Positions 43,746 to 52,874 of a DNA stretch of 64,000 nt are shown piece by piece. Source of the DNA: Chelativorans intermedius (GTDB taxonomy: Bacteria; Pseudomonadota; Alphaproteobacteria; Rhizobiales; Rhizobiaceae); the NCBI RefSeq assembly GCF_025398255.1, contig NZ_JAODNW010000019.1, positions 62,001 to 126,000 of the forward strand, read 5' to 3'. The translations under genes and the position numbers were made by a program. Under the pieces are notes generated by a model. That model was not told the origin of the DNA. It worked only from the letters and a program-made list of their open reading frames with translations, and searched no databases. Positions within the stretch are counted from its first letter, which is position 1. Every line of letters starts with the position of its first letter.

Positions 43746-44357
43746 ATGACCATGCCTGCGGCGACGAATCCGATCTCTGCACGCGCTGAGCGCCGGGACT
43801 TTCAGCGCGTGAAGGTGACGGTGTATGGCCGCTATATGCTGCAGGACCGTTCCGAATATCCCTGCAGGGTGGTGGAAATGTCGCCGGGCAACGCGCTGCT
43901 GGTGGCCGAGCGGCCGGGGCGCACCGGCGAACGCGTGGTCGCCTATCTGGACCACATCGGCCGCATCGAAGGCCGCATCATGCGGCTCGTCGATGGTGGC
44001 TTCGCCATGAGCATCACGGCCTCGGAAAGAAAACGCGACAAGCTCGCCGCACAGCTTACCTGGCTCGCCAACCGCCATGAGCTGGATCTTCCCGAGGATC
44101 GCAGGCACGAACGAATCGTTCCGCGCAATCCCTTCAGCACGCTGCGGCTGGCCGACGGCAGGGAGCATTCCTGCCGCGTCGTCGACCTGTCGCTCTCCGG
44201 CGCCGCCATCGAAGTGGACGCCAGACCGGAGGTCGGGGCGGAGGTCTTCCTCGCCGCCCTGCGTGGCCGTGTCGTGCGCCACTTCGAGGACGGCATCGCC
44301 ATCGAGTTTTCCGTGGTGCAGGAGGAAAGCGCGCTCATGGCGCGGTTTTCTGCCTGA
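43746..44357 (+). CDS. Tandem PilZ-domain protein
   Basis: 203 residues with two PilZ-like units. The second has the full c-di-GMP motif: RRHER near residue 120 and DLSLSG in CRVVDLSLSGAAIEVD. The first has RRDFQR near residue 18 but EMSPGN where D/NxSxxG is expected, so it may be degenerate. PilZ proteins respond to cyclic di-GMP and often control motility, exopolysaccharide or cell cycle. It follows the PAS_5 gene, separated by repeat copy A. GTG 43743 and ATG 43752 are alternative starts. Confidence 0.9.
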   Translation: MTMPAATNPISARAERRDFQRVKVTVYGRYMLQDRSEYPCRVVEMSPGNALLVAERPGRTGERVVAYLDHIGRIEGRIMRLVDGGFAMSITASERKRDKLAAQLTWLANRHELDLPEDRRHERIVPRNPFSTLRLADGREHSCRVVDLSLSGAAIEVDARPEVGAEVFLAALRGRVVRHFEDGIAIEFSVVQEESALMARFSA

Positions 44358-44508
44358 GAACCCCTCCACAGCCTGATTGAAACATCGGCCGTTGCCCGCG
44401 CGTTTCCGGGCCTGTCGGCTGTTTGTCCTCTCCGGGGCAAGGCGGGCTCTCCTTCCTCTGACAACGATTGCATTTGCCTGATAGATAGCAAATAATATCC
44501 TTCCATAA

Positions 44509-44532
44509 CTCTCCCGGTGGATCCCGGGAGAG
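44509..44532 (+). promoter_or_regulatory. 5' UTR stem-loop before the glycine-rich protein gene
   Basis: CTCTCCCGG and CCGGGAGAG (44509-44517 with 44524-44532, 6-nt loop) form a perfect 9-bp stem ending 11 bases before the Shine-Dalgarno AGGAGG (44544-44549). An A+T-rich stretch with a -10-like TAATAT (44493-44498) lies just upstream. Confidence 0.5.
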
Positions 44533-44554
44533 GCTCGGGAACGAGGAGGTTCCA

Positions 44555-44881
44555 ATGCTTGCAGGATTGTCTGGAGTGACGGGTTGGGTCGCGTCCGTTC
44601 TGCGCGCCACCGATGAGGGTGCCGACATCACGGCGGAAGCCGTTTCGCCAGGGGCATCATCCGGCTTTACCACGACGGGCAACCTGATCGGCCCCAAAGG
44701 TGTCAGCGACGATGCCATCACCGGTGTCGAGACGGGCGACTACACCGGCTCGGTGGAACGCGTCTATTCCGACATCATTGGACCGGGCGGCGTGGTGCAC
44801 AATCTCGGACAGGGATACGGATTGGGCGTCGAGGGGCTGCTCGGCAACGTTCTGAGCACCGCAGACGAGCTGCTCGGCTAG
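44555..44881 (+). CDS. Small glycine-rich hypothetical protein
   Basis: 108 residues, not recognised. A very good ribosome-binding site (AGGAGG, five-base spacing), a 5' stem-loop and an A+T-rich promoter-like region support expression. The protein is 15-20% Gly, acidic and lacks cysteine; a hydrophobic N-terminus (MLAGLSGVTGWVASVLRA) is too short for a clear signal peptide. Two similar units occur, LIGPKGV near residue 45 and IIGPGGV near residue 75, and it ends in amphipathic LGVEGLLGNVLSTADELLG. It might be surface-associated or secreted. It lies between the PilZ gene and a LapG-like peptidase. Confidence 0.65.
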   Translation: MLAGLSGVTGWVASVLRATDEGADITAEAVSPGASSGFTTTGNLIGPKGVSDDAITGVETGDYTGSVERVYSDIIGPGGVVHNLGQGYGLGVEGLLGNVLSTADELLG

Positions 44882-45187
44882 CCGAGAAAACTGTGCCTCG
44901 GCCCGGGCGCGCGACATCGCATTTCCGGGCCCTGGACCTGGCAGGCAACCTTCCCCCTGCCCCGACCTCTTCCTGCATGTGGAGTTCTTCGCCACCCCTC
45001 CGGCAAAGACGACGCACGATGTTCCTGCCCCGCCTGGCTCAGGATTAACACATGGTATATGGAAAGGCGAAAAATTTATACTTTGAGTGTTACTGGGAAT
45101 CGGAAAATTTGAGCTTATTTATACTTCTGATTTTTGCGTCGGATAAATTGGAACCTGTCATGGTCTCTCCAAACGGGGAGACGAACA
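44882..45187 (+). other. 306-bp intergenic region containing an A+T-rich island
   Basis: The first 160 bp are ordinary GC-rich DNA. From about 45045 to 45170 the composition turns strongly A+T-rich and holds the 10-bp direct repeat ATTTATACTT at 45074-45083 and 45117-45126, 43 bp apart (four helical turns). This is probably the promoter and operator region of the LapG-like gene; no gene is visible. Confidence 0.5.
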
Positions 45188-45796
45188 ATGCAACGGAAAA
45201 GACAGGTTCTGCTTCTGGCAGCCGCGGCCATGCTCGCCTTTCAGACAGGTGCCGTGCGGGCGGCATCCGACATGATGCCCGTTGGCGGGCGCGCCTCACA
45301 GCCCGTCGGCCACTACGAGTTCTGCCAGCGGCAGCCTTCCGAGTGTCGCCGCACCGCATCTCATGCGCCGGTGGAGATGACACGGGCGCTGTGGGCGAAG
45401 CTCATCGAAGTCAACAACTCGGTCAACGCCTCCATCATCCCGCTCACCGATATGGAGATGTGGGGTGTGGAAGAGCATTGGTCCTATCCGGACCTTTATG
45501 GCGACTGCGAGGATTTCGTGCTGGAGAAGCGCCGTCTCCTGATCGAGGCGGGCATCCCCGCTGCCAATCTCCTGATCACGGTGGTGCGCCAGCCCAATGG
45601 CGATGGCCATGCCGTTCTGACGGTCAACTCGACGATGGGCGATTTCATTCTCGACAATCTGGAGCCGCGCATCCTGCCCTGGTCGCAGACCGAGTACCAA
45701 TATCTGAAGCGCCAGTCGGCACGCCACGCCGGGCAGTGGGTTTCCATCCACGACGGCCGGTCCGTGCTGGTCGGCAGCATCTCGTCCAATCGTTGA
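45188..45796 (+). CDS. LapG-like transglutaminase-family cysteine peptidase (BTLCP)
   Basis: 202 residues from the ATG at 45188. Signal peptide MQRKRQVLLLAAAAMLAFQT to VRA. The catalytic Cys is in YGDCEDFVLEKRRLL near residue 107, the His in GDGHAVLTVN and the Asp in DFILDNLEPRILPW. PF06035 includes LapG, the periplasmic protease that releases biofilm adhesins when c-di-GMP is low. No LapD or large adhesin gene is adjacent, so that role is a family inference only. Two hairpins follow the stop. Confidence 0.9.
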   Translation: MQRKRQVLLLAAAAMLAFQTGAVRAASDMMPVGGRASQPVGHYEFCQRQPSECRRTASHAPVEMTRALWAKLIEVNNSVNASIIPLTDMEMWGVEEHWSYPDLYGDCEDFVLEKRRLLIEAGIPAANLLITVVRQPNGDGHAVLTVNSTMGDFILDNLEPRILPWSQTEYQYLKRQSARHAGQWVSIHDGRSVLVGSISSNR

Positions 45797-45806
45797 GTTA
45801 CAGGAA

Positions 45807-45884
45807 AACCCGGTCGAGTCCCCACCTCCCCGTCCCCAACGACCGGGTTAGGAGCCGGCCCCTCGCGGGGTCGGCTCCGCTTTT
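45807..45884 (+). terminator. Double-hairpin terminator of the LapG-like gene
   Basis: The first hairpin AACCCGGTCG/CGACCGGGTT (45807-45816 with 45840-45849) is followed by GGAGCCG-g-CCCC / GGGG-t-CGGCTCC (45851-45862 with 45867-45878, TCGC loop) and then GCTTTTCTCT. The second is a textbook intrinsic terminator. Confidence 0.87.
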
Positions 45885-45896
45885 CTCTGGACGGGA

Positions 45897-46424
45897 TCAG
45901 GCGGACACCAGGCCCTTTCGAAAACGATGCGCGTTCTCAACATAGTGAGCGGCGGAAGCGCGCAGCATCTCCACCGCCTTCTCGTCGAGCTGGCGAACCA
46001 CCTTTGCCGGAGTGCCGACAATCAGCGAACGGTCCGGGAACACCTTGCCTTCCGTGACAAGAGCGCCGGCGCCCACCAGGCAGTCATTGCCGATCCTTGC
46101 GCCGTTGAGCACGATGGCGCCCATGCCGACAAGCGTGTTGTCGCCAATGGTGCAGCCATGAAGGATCGCCCGATGGCCCACCGTGCAGCCGCGACCGACC
46201 GTTAGCGGAAAGCCCATGTCGGTGTGCATCACCGTGTGCTCCTGCACATTGGTATCGTCACCGATGACGATGGGCTCGTTGTCGCCTCGCAGCACGGCGC
46301 CGAACCAGATGCCGACATTGCGCCCGATGCGCAGGCGACCGATCAGCGTTGCATCCGGTGCCACCCAGCCGCTTTCCTCGTCGGCAAATTCGGGGCGGTC
46401 TCCGTCAAGGGCATAAATGGGCAT
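45897..46424 (-). CDS. Gamma-carbonic anhydrase family protein
   Basis: 175 residues from the ATG at 46424. Left-handed beta-helix hexapeptides run through the protein ([56 protein letters not shown]). The three zinc His positions are present in HTVMHTD and VGHRAILHG. Some members hydrate CO2, others are inactive (CaiE/PaaY/YrdA types). Divergent from the hypothetical gene at 46527. Confidence 0.92.
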   Translation of the reverse strand: MPIYALDGDRPEFADEESGWVAPDATLIGRLRIGRNVGIWFGAVLRGDNEPIVIGDDTNVQEHTVMHTDMGFPLTVGRGCTVGHRAILHGCTIGDNTLVGMGAIVLNGARIGNDCLVGAGALVTEGKVFPDRSLIVGTPAKVVRQLDEKAVEMLRASAAHYVENAHRFRKGLVSA

Positions 46425-46526
46425 GGCAGACTCCCGATTGGGCAAAAACGGTTTCTCGAAGATCCATCTTTACCCGCCCTTTACCATGAGCGGCAATGTA
46501 TCCGCGTGGTCCTCTGGAGAAACCCC

Positions 46527-47273
46527 TTGCCAGCCCGTGCATCTGCCTTCGCCGGTTTTGACGATTTCGTGCCGCGTCGCACGACTCCTTTGCGCGCGCT
46601 GCTGTGCATTCTGCTGGTGGTGGCACTTGCCTCTCTGGCCACGGCCTTCGGCGGACGCTGGCTTGTGCATGCGGCGGCACCCATGTTCCATACGGAATCG
46701 CGGCAGGTGCGAGAAATCGTCGTTGGTTCAAGTGTTCTCCGGGTGCCGGAGAATGTCATCCGCGAGCCGCGGATGCGCCGGGATGGTGCGCAGGAACGTC
46801 TCGATCTCTATTTCCGCTGGCCGCAGATGGAAGGCTATACGCCTGACGCTCGGGCAGCCTTCAACCACGCCGGGGGAAGCCGCTCCATCATCTACGCTAC
46901 CATCGCGCCGCGCCGGCTTGCCCACGACATGAGCGACAGGCTTGAGCCGATCTATCGCCATCTCGTCGCGCCGGAAGAACGGGAAGCCGCGGACGGCCTC
47001 ACCATCCGCCCCTTTCGGGAAGAAGCCGGATTTGCCGGCGAAGTCCTGGTGGTGGGCGAGCGCCCGCCAGAGCGCCCCTTCGTGGCGCGATGCCTGACCC
47101 GCGACACAGCGGCGCATTCCCTGGCACCGTGCGAGCGAGAGGTACATTTCGGGGACGATCTGAGCCTCGTCTACCGCTTCCCGCGCGAGATTCTCAACGA
47201 ATGGCGCATCCTCGACGAGAAGATCTTGGCCGGGGCGGGAGAGTATCTGACGGCGCGCAGCACGGGCAGTTGA
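46527..47273 (+). CDS. Conserved-looking membrane-anchored hypothetical protein
   Basis: 248 residues if begun at the TTG at 46527, chosen because GGAGA lies six bases upstream; no ATG is available before the membrane segment. One N-terminal transmembrane helix (LRALLCILLVVALASLATAF) is followed by a periplasmic domain of about 190 residues with VREIVVGSSVLRVPENVIRE, LDLYFRWPQMEGYTPDARAA and CLTRDTAAHSLAPCEREVHF (a Cys pair). I do not recognise a named family; rhizobial genomes have similar inner-membrane-anchored proteins. Convergent with the DUF3126 gene. Confidence 0.72.
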   Translation: MPARASAFAGFDDFVPRRTTPLRALLCILLVVALASLATAFGGRWLVHAAAPMFHTESRQVREIVVGSSVLRVPENVIREPRMRRDGAQERLDLYFRWPQMEGYTPDARAAFNHAGGSRSIIYATIAPRRLAHDMSDRLEPIYRHLVAPEEREAADGLTIRPFREEAGFAGEVLVVGERPPERPFVARCLTRDTAAHSLAPCEREVHFGDDLSLVYRFPREILNEWRILDEKILAGAGEYLTARSTGS

Positions 47274-47336
47274 GCCGGCCATGGGCGCCCTCGAAGGGCC
47301 GCGCGAAGTGGAGCTGACGGGCGCGCACTGCGCGAC

Positions 47337-47546
47337 CTATTCCAGATCGACGTCGAGGATGGCCATCGAGAAATTGTAGGACAGTTCTCCCTCGTCCTCG
47401 TCCTTGAAAATGATGCCCAGAAACTCGTCGCCGAGATAGAGTTCGCAGGAATCATCCTTGCGCGGGCGCGCCTTGACGCTGAGGGAGGGGTTATTGAAGG
47501 TACGCTTGAAATAGGCGTCGAGTTTCTTGATCTCTTCCGGCTTCAA
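47337..47546 (-). CDS. DUF3126 family small protein
   Basis: 69 residues starting at a TTG (47546), GGAG seven bases upstream: KPEEIKKLDAYFKRTFNN, ARPRKDDSCELYLGDEF and FKDEDEGELSYNFSMAILD. The family is alphaproteobacterial, about 70 residues and of unknown function. A TTG one codon upstream (47549) is possible. Frame extension upstream to 47810 is not conserved and overlaps cysE antiparallel frames. It follows cysE on the same strand, 119 bp away. Confidence 0.88.
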   Translation of the reverse strand: MKPEEIKKLDAYFKRTFNNPSLSVKARPRKDDSCELYLGDEFLGIIFKDEDEGELSYNFSMAILDVDLE

Positions 47547-47665
47547 CAAACTTCTCCGCTCGGTGTTTGGGTTGCCCGCGCTTCTGGCACGGCTGCCGCC
47601 GGGCTGTAAACCCTCAAAAGGGACACGCCGGTGGAGAAGCCCGGGCCATGCGGGCGGGTTGTCCC

Positions 47666-48484
47666 TCACTCCTGCCGCAGAAGCTGATCCATGGCGCGCG
47701 ACGGCTCTTCGCAACCCGCCTCGCCGATGATGCGGGCGGGAACGCCGGCGACCGTCTTGTTGGGCGGCACGGGCTTGACCACCACGGAGCCGGCCGCAAC
47801 CTTGGTGCAATGGCCGATCTCGATATTGCCGAGGATCTTGGCCCCAGCCCCGATCAGCACGCCATGGCGGATCTTCGGATGCCGGTCGCCCATCTCCTTG
47901 CCGGTTCCACCCAGCGTCACGCCCTGCAGGATCGAGACATTATCCTCGACGACCGCCGTTTCGCCGACCACGAGCCCCGTGGCATGATCGAGAAAGATGC
48001 CCTTGCCGATCTTCGCCGCCGGGTTGATATCCGTCTGGAAGACGGCGGAGGAACGGCTCTGCAGATAGAGAGCAAAATCGCGGCGGCCCTTTTTCCACAG
48101 CCAATGGGCCAGCCGGTGGGTCTGAATGGCGTGAAAGCCCTTGAAATAGAGAACCGGCATGAGGAAGCGGTCACAGGCCGGGTCGCGATCGTAATAGGCC
48201 TGAATGTCGACGCGCACGGTCGAGCTCCATTCGGGCTCGTCCTCCCACATGGCCTGGAAGGTCTGACGGATGAGGTCAGCGCCGATATCCTGATGATCCA
48301 GCCTCTCGGCCACCCGGTGAATGACCGCATCTTCCAGCGTGGCGTGGTTGAGCACCGTGGCATAGAGAAAAGCGGCAAGCAGCGGATCGTTGTCGACCGC
48401 GGCCTGCGCCTCCGCCTTGACAGTGGACCAGATGGGATCGAGCTGCTGCGAGGCGTCGGTGCGCACGGCGTTCCTGGCCGTCAT
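47666..48484 (-). CDS. cysE: Serine O-acetyltransferase
   Basis: 272 residues from the ATG at 48484. The N-terminal helical SATase_N domain (LDPIWSTVKAEAQAAVDNDP; LNHATLEDAVIHRVAERLD) precedes the left-handed beta-helix with FLDHATGLVVGETAVVEDNV, ILQGVTLGGTGKEMGDRHPK and IGHCTKVAAGSVVVKPVPP. It makes O-acetylserine, the entry to cysteine synthesis, and is normally inhibited by cysteine. Confidence 0.96.
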   Translation of the reverse strand: MTARNAVRTDASQQLDPIWSTVKAEAQAAVDNDPLLAAFLYATVLNHATLEDAVIHRVAERLDHQDIGADLIRQTFQAMWEDEPEWSSTVRVDIQAYYDRDPACDRFLMPVLYFKGFHAIQTHRLAHWLWKKGRRDFALYLQSRSSAVFQTDINPAAKIGKGIFLDHATGLVVGETAVVEDNVSILQGVTLGGTGKEMGDRHPKIRHGVLIGAGAKILGNIEIGHCTKVAAGSVVVKPVPPNKTVAGVPARIIGEAGCEEPSRAMDQLLRQE

Positions 48485-48602
48485 GTGGCTTCTCCCCTGC
48501 TTCGGGCACGTTTCGCGCTGGCGACAAGATAGGGCACAAGCGCGCGCGATTGAACCGCAAAATACTTCAACCTCGATCAAGCCAAATTGATGCCTGGCAA
48601 CT

Positions 48603-49358
48603 TCAGATAGGGTGCGCCGCCAGAAAATCGAGCACACGCGCCTTGAAGCTGCGGTCGCCCACCGAAAGCATGTGGTCGCGCCGCGCGATGGAAAACGCCT
48701 CGCCGTTGGGCAGCATGTCGGCAAGCGGTTCCGGCGGACCGGCGATCTTGTCCTTCGTGCCGACGGCCACCAGGGTGGGCTGTCGGATCTTCGCTACGTC
48801 CTGCGGCGAAAGCAGCTTGCGGGAGGTCGCAATGCAGGCGGCGAGCGCCTTGCGGTCGCTTTTGGTCTGGTCGGCGAAGGCGCGGAACATACGCCCGCGC
48901 TCATGAACGATGGTGGCGGGATCCTCGGCCAGCAGAGCCTCGGCAATCACGTCCCACTCGCCCACGCCTTCCACCATGCCGATGCCGAGCCCCCCGAGGA
49001 TGAGGGCCGCCACCCGGTCGGGATGGCCAAGAGCCAGAAAAGCGGCGATGCGCGCACCCATGGAATAGCCCATGACGTGGGCGCGCGCGATGTCCAGATG
49101 GGACAGCAGGGCAGCCGCATCCGATGCCATCTTTTCCGGGGTGTAGTCTTCCGGCACGTGGCTCTTGGTGGAACGGCCGTGGCCGCGATTGTCGAGCGCG
49201 ATCGCGCGGTAGCCGGCATCCCGCAGGGTCTTCACCCAGCTGGGGGCCACCCAGTTGACGTGATGGGTGGAAGCAAAGCCGTGGATGAGAAGGACGGGCT
49301 CCCCCGCGCCCTCGTCGATAAAGGCGATCTCGAACCCGTCGTGGGAGAAATACCGCAT
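48603..49358 (-). CDS. Alpha/beta-fold hydrolase
   Basis: 251 residues from the ATG at 49358 (MRYFSHDGFEIAFIDEGAGE). Oxyanion motif LLIHGFASTH, nucleophile elbow VMGYSMGARIAAF (Ser near residue 98), acid in LVAVGTKDKIAGPPE and catalytic His in ARRDHMLSVGDRSFK. The fold is certain, the substrate is not. It starts 22 bp from the end of the DUF192 gene on the same strand. Confidence 0.88.
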   Translation of the reverse strand: MRYFSHDGFEIAFIDEGAGEPVLLIHGFASTHHVNWVAPSWVKTLRDAGYRAIALDNRGHGRSTKSHVPEDYTPEKMASDAAALLSHLDIARAHVMGYSMGARIAAFLALGHPDRVAALILGGLGIGMVEGVGEWDVIAEALLAEDPATIVHERGRMFRAFADQTKSDRKALAACIATSRKLLSPQDVAKIRQPTLVAVGTKDKIAGPPEPLADMLPNGEAFSIARRDHMLSVGDRSFKARVLDFLAAHPI

Positions 49359-49380
49359 TGCGCGCAGACCCCTTGCCGCC

Positions 49381-49848
49381 TCAACCGCCCGCCGCCTCGA
49401 TGAGCGGGTGGCGGAGCCGGTCTCCAATCCTGATGCCGGCGTTCTGCGCGGTTCCCGCCTTCAGTTCAAGCACGAAGCGCGCGCTCACCGGCGGAGCGAT
49501 GCTTTCGGTGGAAAAAGGCGTGCCGCGTGCGATCGCCGCCACCCTGCCATCCGCGCCGACAAAGAGCAGATCGAGCGGCAGCGGCGTGTTCTTCATCCAG
49601 AAGGCCCTGGGGCCGCTTTCGGGAAAGACGAAAAGCATGCCGCGGTCGTCATCCATGTTCCGGCGAAACATCAGGCCGCGGGCGCGCTCCCCCGGCTCGT
49701 CCGCCACCTCGATGGAAAAGCGGTGGATGCCGGAAGCCGTTTCAACCACCAGCGGCACCGGGTGAACGGGGAGCAGCATCGGCTCTTCCTGTGCCATCGC
49801 CGCGGCGAACAGGGGCAGGAGGAACAGAAACGAAAGAAGGGTGCGCAT
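49381..49848 (-). CDS. DUF192 family secreted protein
   Basis: 155 residues. Signal peptide MRTLLSFLFLLPLFAAAMAQ. Family core: EVADEPGERARGLMFRRNMD, MLFVFPESGPRAFWMKNTPL, PLDLLFVGADGRVAAI and FVLELKAGTAQNAGIRIGD. PF02643 proteins are small periplasmic beta-barrels of unknown function. It lies 28 bp after the cold-shock gene, and this csp-DUF192 order recurs in rhizobia. Confidence 0.92.
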   Translation of the reverse strand: MRTLLSFLFLLPLFAAAMAQEEPMLLPVHPVPLVVETASGIHRFSIEVADEPGERARGLMFRRNMDDDRGMLFVFPESGPRAFWMKNTPLPLDLLFVGADGRVAAIARGTPFSTESIAPPVSARFVLELKAGTAQNAGIRIGDRLRHPLIEAAGG

Positions 49849-49876
49849 AGGCTCTCCGCCGGCCCCGGCCGCGCTT

Positions 49877-50470
49877 TCAGTGGGAGACCGGCAAGGTGCC
49901 AACGTCCGGGTGTATCTCTGCTGCCATCAACCCCTTTTCGCCGCGCCCGTAGCGCACCAGGACTACCTGGCCGGGCCGCAGCTCGGTCACGCCGAAGCGG
50001 CGCAGCGTCTCCATGTGGATGAAGATGTCCTCCGTGCCCTCCCCGCGGGTAAGGAAGCCGAAACCCTTGGTGCGGTTGAACCACTTCACCAGAGCGCGCT
50101 CCAGCCCGCTTTCGGGCGTCACTGCGACGTGCGTGCGCTGGGTCTGATCCTCGGCGGGATGGGTTGCGGTGGAGGTATCCATCGACAGGACCTTGAAGGC
50201 CTGCAGGCCCTTTTCGCTGTGCCTGGCGAGGCAGACGACGCGCGCACCGCTCAGTGCCGTCTGGAAGCCATCCCGCCGGAGACAGGAAACATGCAGGAGA
50301 ACGTCACCCATCTCTGGCGCATCGGGCAGGATGAAGCCAAACCCCTTGGCCACATCGAACCATTTGATGGCACCGGAAATCTCAAGGAGGTCCGAGGCTT
50401 CTTCCGAACTGCCCGCTTCCCGGGCCCTTCGGTTGCCGGCAAGCCCTCGTGCCGAGGAATTGTCCTCCAT
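49877..50470 (-). CDS. Double cold-shock-domain protein
   Basis: 197 residues with two cold-shock domains. The first, near residue 32, is [19 protein letters not shown]; the second, near residue 125, is [20 protein letters not shown] with the RNP2-like [14 protein letters not shown]. The linker and N-terminus are low complexity. Rhizobial two-domain Csp proteins bind single-stranded nucleic acid; single-domain CspA types are about 70 residues. The N-terminal 30 residues are uncertain and a later start is possible. Confidence 0.9.
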   Translation of the reverse strand: MEDNSSARGLAGNRRAREAGSSEEASDLLEISGAIKWFDVAKGFGFILPDAPEMGDVLLHVSCLRRDGFQTALSGARVVCLARHSEKGLQAFKVLSMDTSTATHPAEDQTQRTHVAVTPESGLERALVKWFNRTKGFGFLTRGEGTEDIFIHMETLRRFGVTELRPGQVVLVRYGRGEKGLMAAEIHPDVGTLPVSH

Positions 50471-50682
50471 CCGCTCTGCCTTCCCACAAGTCCATCGGAC
50501 TGATTCTGGAACCGAGGATAGCACCGGTTGTTGCAACCTTAGCAAGACCCAGACAGAGATTTTCACAGTGACGAGGGCCAATCCGCTCCGCGATGGCCGC
50601 CTGACGCCACATTTCGCATTGCCGGGTCTGCTTTCCTCGACCTATGTTCCGCCTCTGTCTCGTCAAGATGAGGATATGAAAA

Positions 50683-51123
50683 ATGCGCTATCTGCACACC
50701 ATGGTCCGCATACGCGACATCGACGAATCGCTCGACTTCTATTGCAACAAGCTCGGTCTCGTCGAGAAGCGTCGCGTGGAGAACGAGAAGGGGCGCTACA
50801 CGCTCATCTTCCTGGCAGCGCCGGAGGATGCCGAAACCGCCGAGAAGGCGGGAGCGCCGCTGGTTGAGCTTACCTACAACTGGGATCCCGAGGACTATCA
50901 GGGCGGGCGCAATTTCGGCCATCTGGCCTATGAGGTGGACGACATCTACGAGACCTGCCAGCGCCTGATGGACGGCGGCGTGACCATCAACCGCCCGCCA
51001 CGCGACGGGCGCATGGCCTTCGTGCGCTCGCCCGATGGCATTTCCATCGAGCTGCTGCAGAAGGGCGAGGCCAAGCCGAAGGCCGAGCCCTGGGCATCCA
51101 TGGAGAACACCGGAAACTGGTAG
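50683..51123 (+). CDS. gloA: Lactoylglutathione lyase (glyoxalase I)
   Basis: 146 residues. Metal ligands appear in [18 protein letters not shown] (His5), VELTYNW (Glu), [15 protein letters not shown] (His) and [11 protein letters not shown] (Glu), giving the two-site GloA pattern of the nickel class. It isomerises the hemithioacetal of methylglyoxal and glutathione. Its neighbour pccB starts 109 bp downstream. Confidence 0.95.
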   Translation: MRYLHTMVRIRDIDESLDFYCNKLGLVEKRRVENEKGRYTLIFLAAPEDAETAEKAGAPLVELTYNWDPEDYQGGRNFGHLAYEVDDIYETCQRLMDGGVTINRPPRDGRMAFVRSPDGISIELLQKGEAKPKAEPWASMENTGNW

Positions 51124-51232
51124 AAGCGGCGCAGCAGGGCCAGGGTGGAGGCGCGCGCACCTGCGGTGCGGCTGGGGGCCTCCCTACCCTGCCCTCCCGC
51201 CGCGACAAGGCGCGAATGAGACGGGGAGGAGC

Positions 51233-52765
51233 ATGAAGGAAGTCCTGAAGGAGCTTGAGCGCCGGCGCGCCGCTGCCCGCGCCGGCGGCGGCCAGAAGCG
51301 GATCGATCAGCAGCACGCGAAGGGAAAGCTCACGGCACGCGAGCGGCTCGAAGTCTTTCTCGACGAGGGCTCCTTCGAGGAGTTCGACATGTTTGTCGAG
51401 CATCGCTCCAGCGATTTCGGCATGGACAAGACCAAGTTCTATGGCGACGGCGTGGTGACCGGCTGGGGAACGGTCAACGGCCGAACGGTCTTCGTCTTTG
51501 CCAAGGATTTTACCGTCTTCGGCGGCTCGCTTTCGGAGGCCCATGCCGAGAAGGTGATGAAGATCCAGGACATGGCACTGAAGAACCGCGCGCCCATCAT
51601 CGGCTTCTACGATGCCGGCGGCGCGCGCATCCAGGAGGGCGTGGCAGCCCTCGGCGGCTATGCCGAAATCTTCCAGCGCAACGTTCTGGCCTCAGGCGTC
51701 ATTCCACAGATTTCCGTCATCATGGGGCCATGCGCGGGCGGCGACGTCTATTCCCCGGCCATGACGGACTTCATCTTCATGGTGCGCGACACGTCCTACA
51801 TGTTCGTCACCGGCCCCGACGTGGTGAAGACCGTGACCAACGAGACGGTGACGGCTGAGGAACTGGGTGGCGCACACATCCACACCACGAAATCGTCCAT
51901 CGCCGATGGCGCCTATGACAACGACGTCGAAGCGCTGCTTCAGATGCGCCGGCTGATCGACTTTCTGCCGGCCTCCAACACGGCCGAGCTGCCGGAGATC
52001 GCGTTTCACGGCGACGTGGAAACGCCCGACCACTCGCTCGACCGCCTGGTGCCGAACAACGCCAACAAGCCCTACGACATCAAGGAACTGATCCTGAAGA
52101 CGGTGGACGAGGGCGACTTCTTCGAGATCCAGGAGCGCTTTGCAAGAAACATCGTCACCGGCTTCGGCCGCGTGGAGGGCCGCACGGTGGGGTTCGTTGC
52201 CAATCAGCCCATGGTGCTGGCCGGCGTTCTGGATTCCGACGCCTCGCGCAAGGCGGCGCGGTTCGTGCGCTTTTGCGACTGCTTCAACATCCCCATCGTC
52301 ACCTTCGTGGACGTGCCGGGCTTCCTTCCCGGCACCGGACAGGAATATGGCGGGCTCATCAAGCACGGAGCCAAGCTCCTCTTCGCCTATGCGGAGGCGA
52401 CCGTGCCGAAGGTGACCGTGATCACCCGCAAGGCCTTCGGCGGCGCCTACGATGTGATGGCCTCCAAGCACCTGCGCGGCGACATCAACTACGCCTGGCC
52501 AACGGCGCAGATCGCGGTGATGGGCGCCAAGGGAGCGGTGGAGATCATCTTCCGCAAGGACATCGACGATCCCGAAAAGATCGCCGCGCATACGCGCATG
52601 TATGAGGAGCGGTTCCTCTCGCCCTTCGTGGCTGCCGAGCGCGGCTATGTGGACGAGGTCATCATGCCCCATTCGACGCGCCGGCGGGTGACACGGGCGC
52701 TGCGAATGCTGCGCAACAAGGACCTCGCAAATCCCTGGAAGAAACACGACAACATCCCGCTCTGA
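51233..52765 (+). CDS. pccB: Propionyl-CoA carboxylase beta chain (acyl-CoA carboxylase carboxyltransferase)
   Basis: 510 residues from the ATG at 51233 behind GGGGAGGA. Carboxyltransferase landmarks are [40 protein letters not shown], the N-terminal oxyanion [13 protein letters not shown], and in the C-terminal half [20 protein letters not shown] with [14 protein letters not shown]. The length and split fit PccB rather than AccD. It transfers carboxyl from biotin to propionyl-CoA. The alpha subunit gene is not in this window. Confidence 0.95.
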   Translation: MKEVLKELERRRAAARAGGGQKRIDQQHAKGKLTARERLEVFLDEGSFEEFDMFVEHRSSDFGMDKTKFYGDGVVTGWGTVNGRTVFVFAKDFTVFGGSLSEAHAEKVMKIQDMALKNRAPIIGFYDAGGARIQEGVAALGGYAEIFQRNVLASGVIPQISVIMGPCAGGDVYSPAMTDFIFMVRDTSYMFVTGPDVVKTVTNETVTAEELGGAHIHTTKSSIADGAYDNDVEALLQMRRLIDFLPASNTAELPEIAFHGDVETPDHSLDRLVPNNANKPYDIKELILKTVDEGDFFEIQERFARNIVTGFGRVEGRTVGFVANQPMVLAGVLDSDASRKAARFVRFCDCFNIPIVTFVDVPGFLPGTGQEYGGLIKHGAKLLFAYAEATVPKVTVITRKAFGGAYDVMASKHLRGDINYAWPTAQIAVMGAKGAVEIIFRKDIDDPEKIAAHTRMYEERFLSPFVAAERGYVDEVIMPHSTRRRVTRALRMLRNKDLANPWKKHDNIPL

Positions 52766-52874
52766 CCGCCGCGGAGCGGAACGGGAACGCCGGCCTCATT
52801 GACATTTGCGGCAGGCAGGTGTGGGCTGCGGGCGCATCACGCGGAAGGGACGACGGCCAGCGATCATGGGCAGC

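Noticed and set aside
44555-45796. LapG-LapD-adhesin biofilm system
   Set aside because: Only a LapG-like protease is present. No LapD and no large repeat adhesin occur nearby, and the 108-residue protein lacks the TAAG-type cleavage site context.
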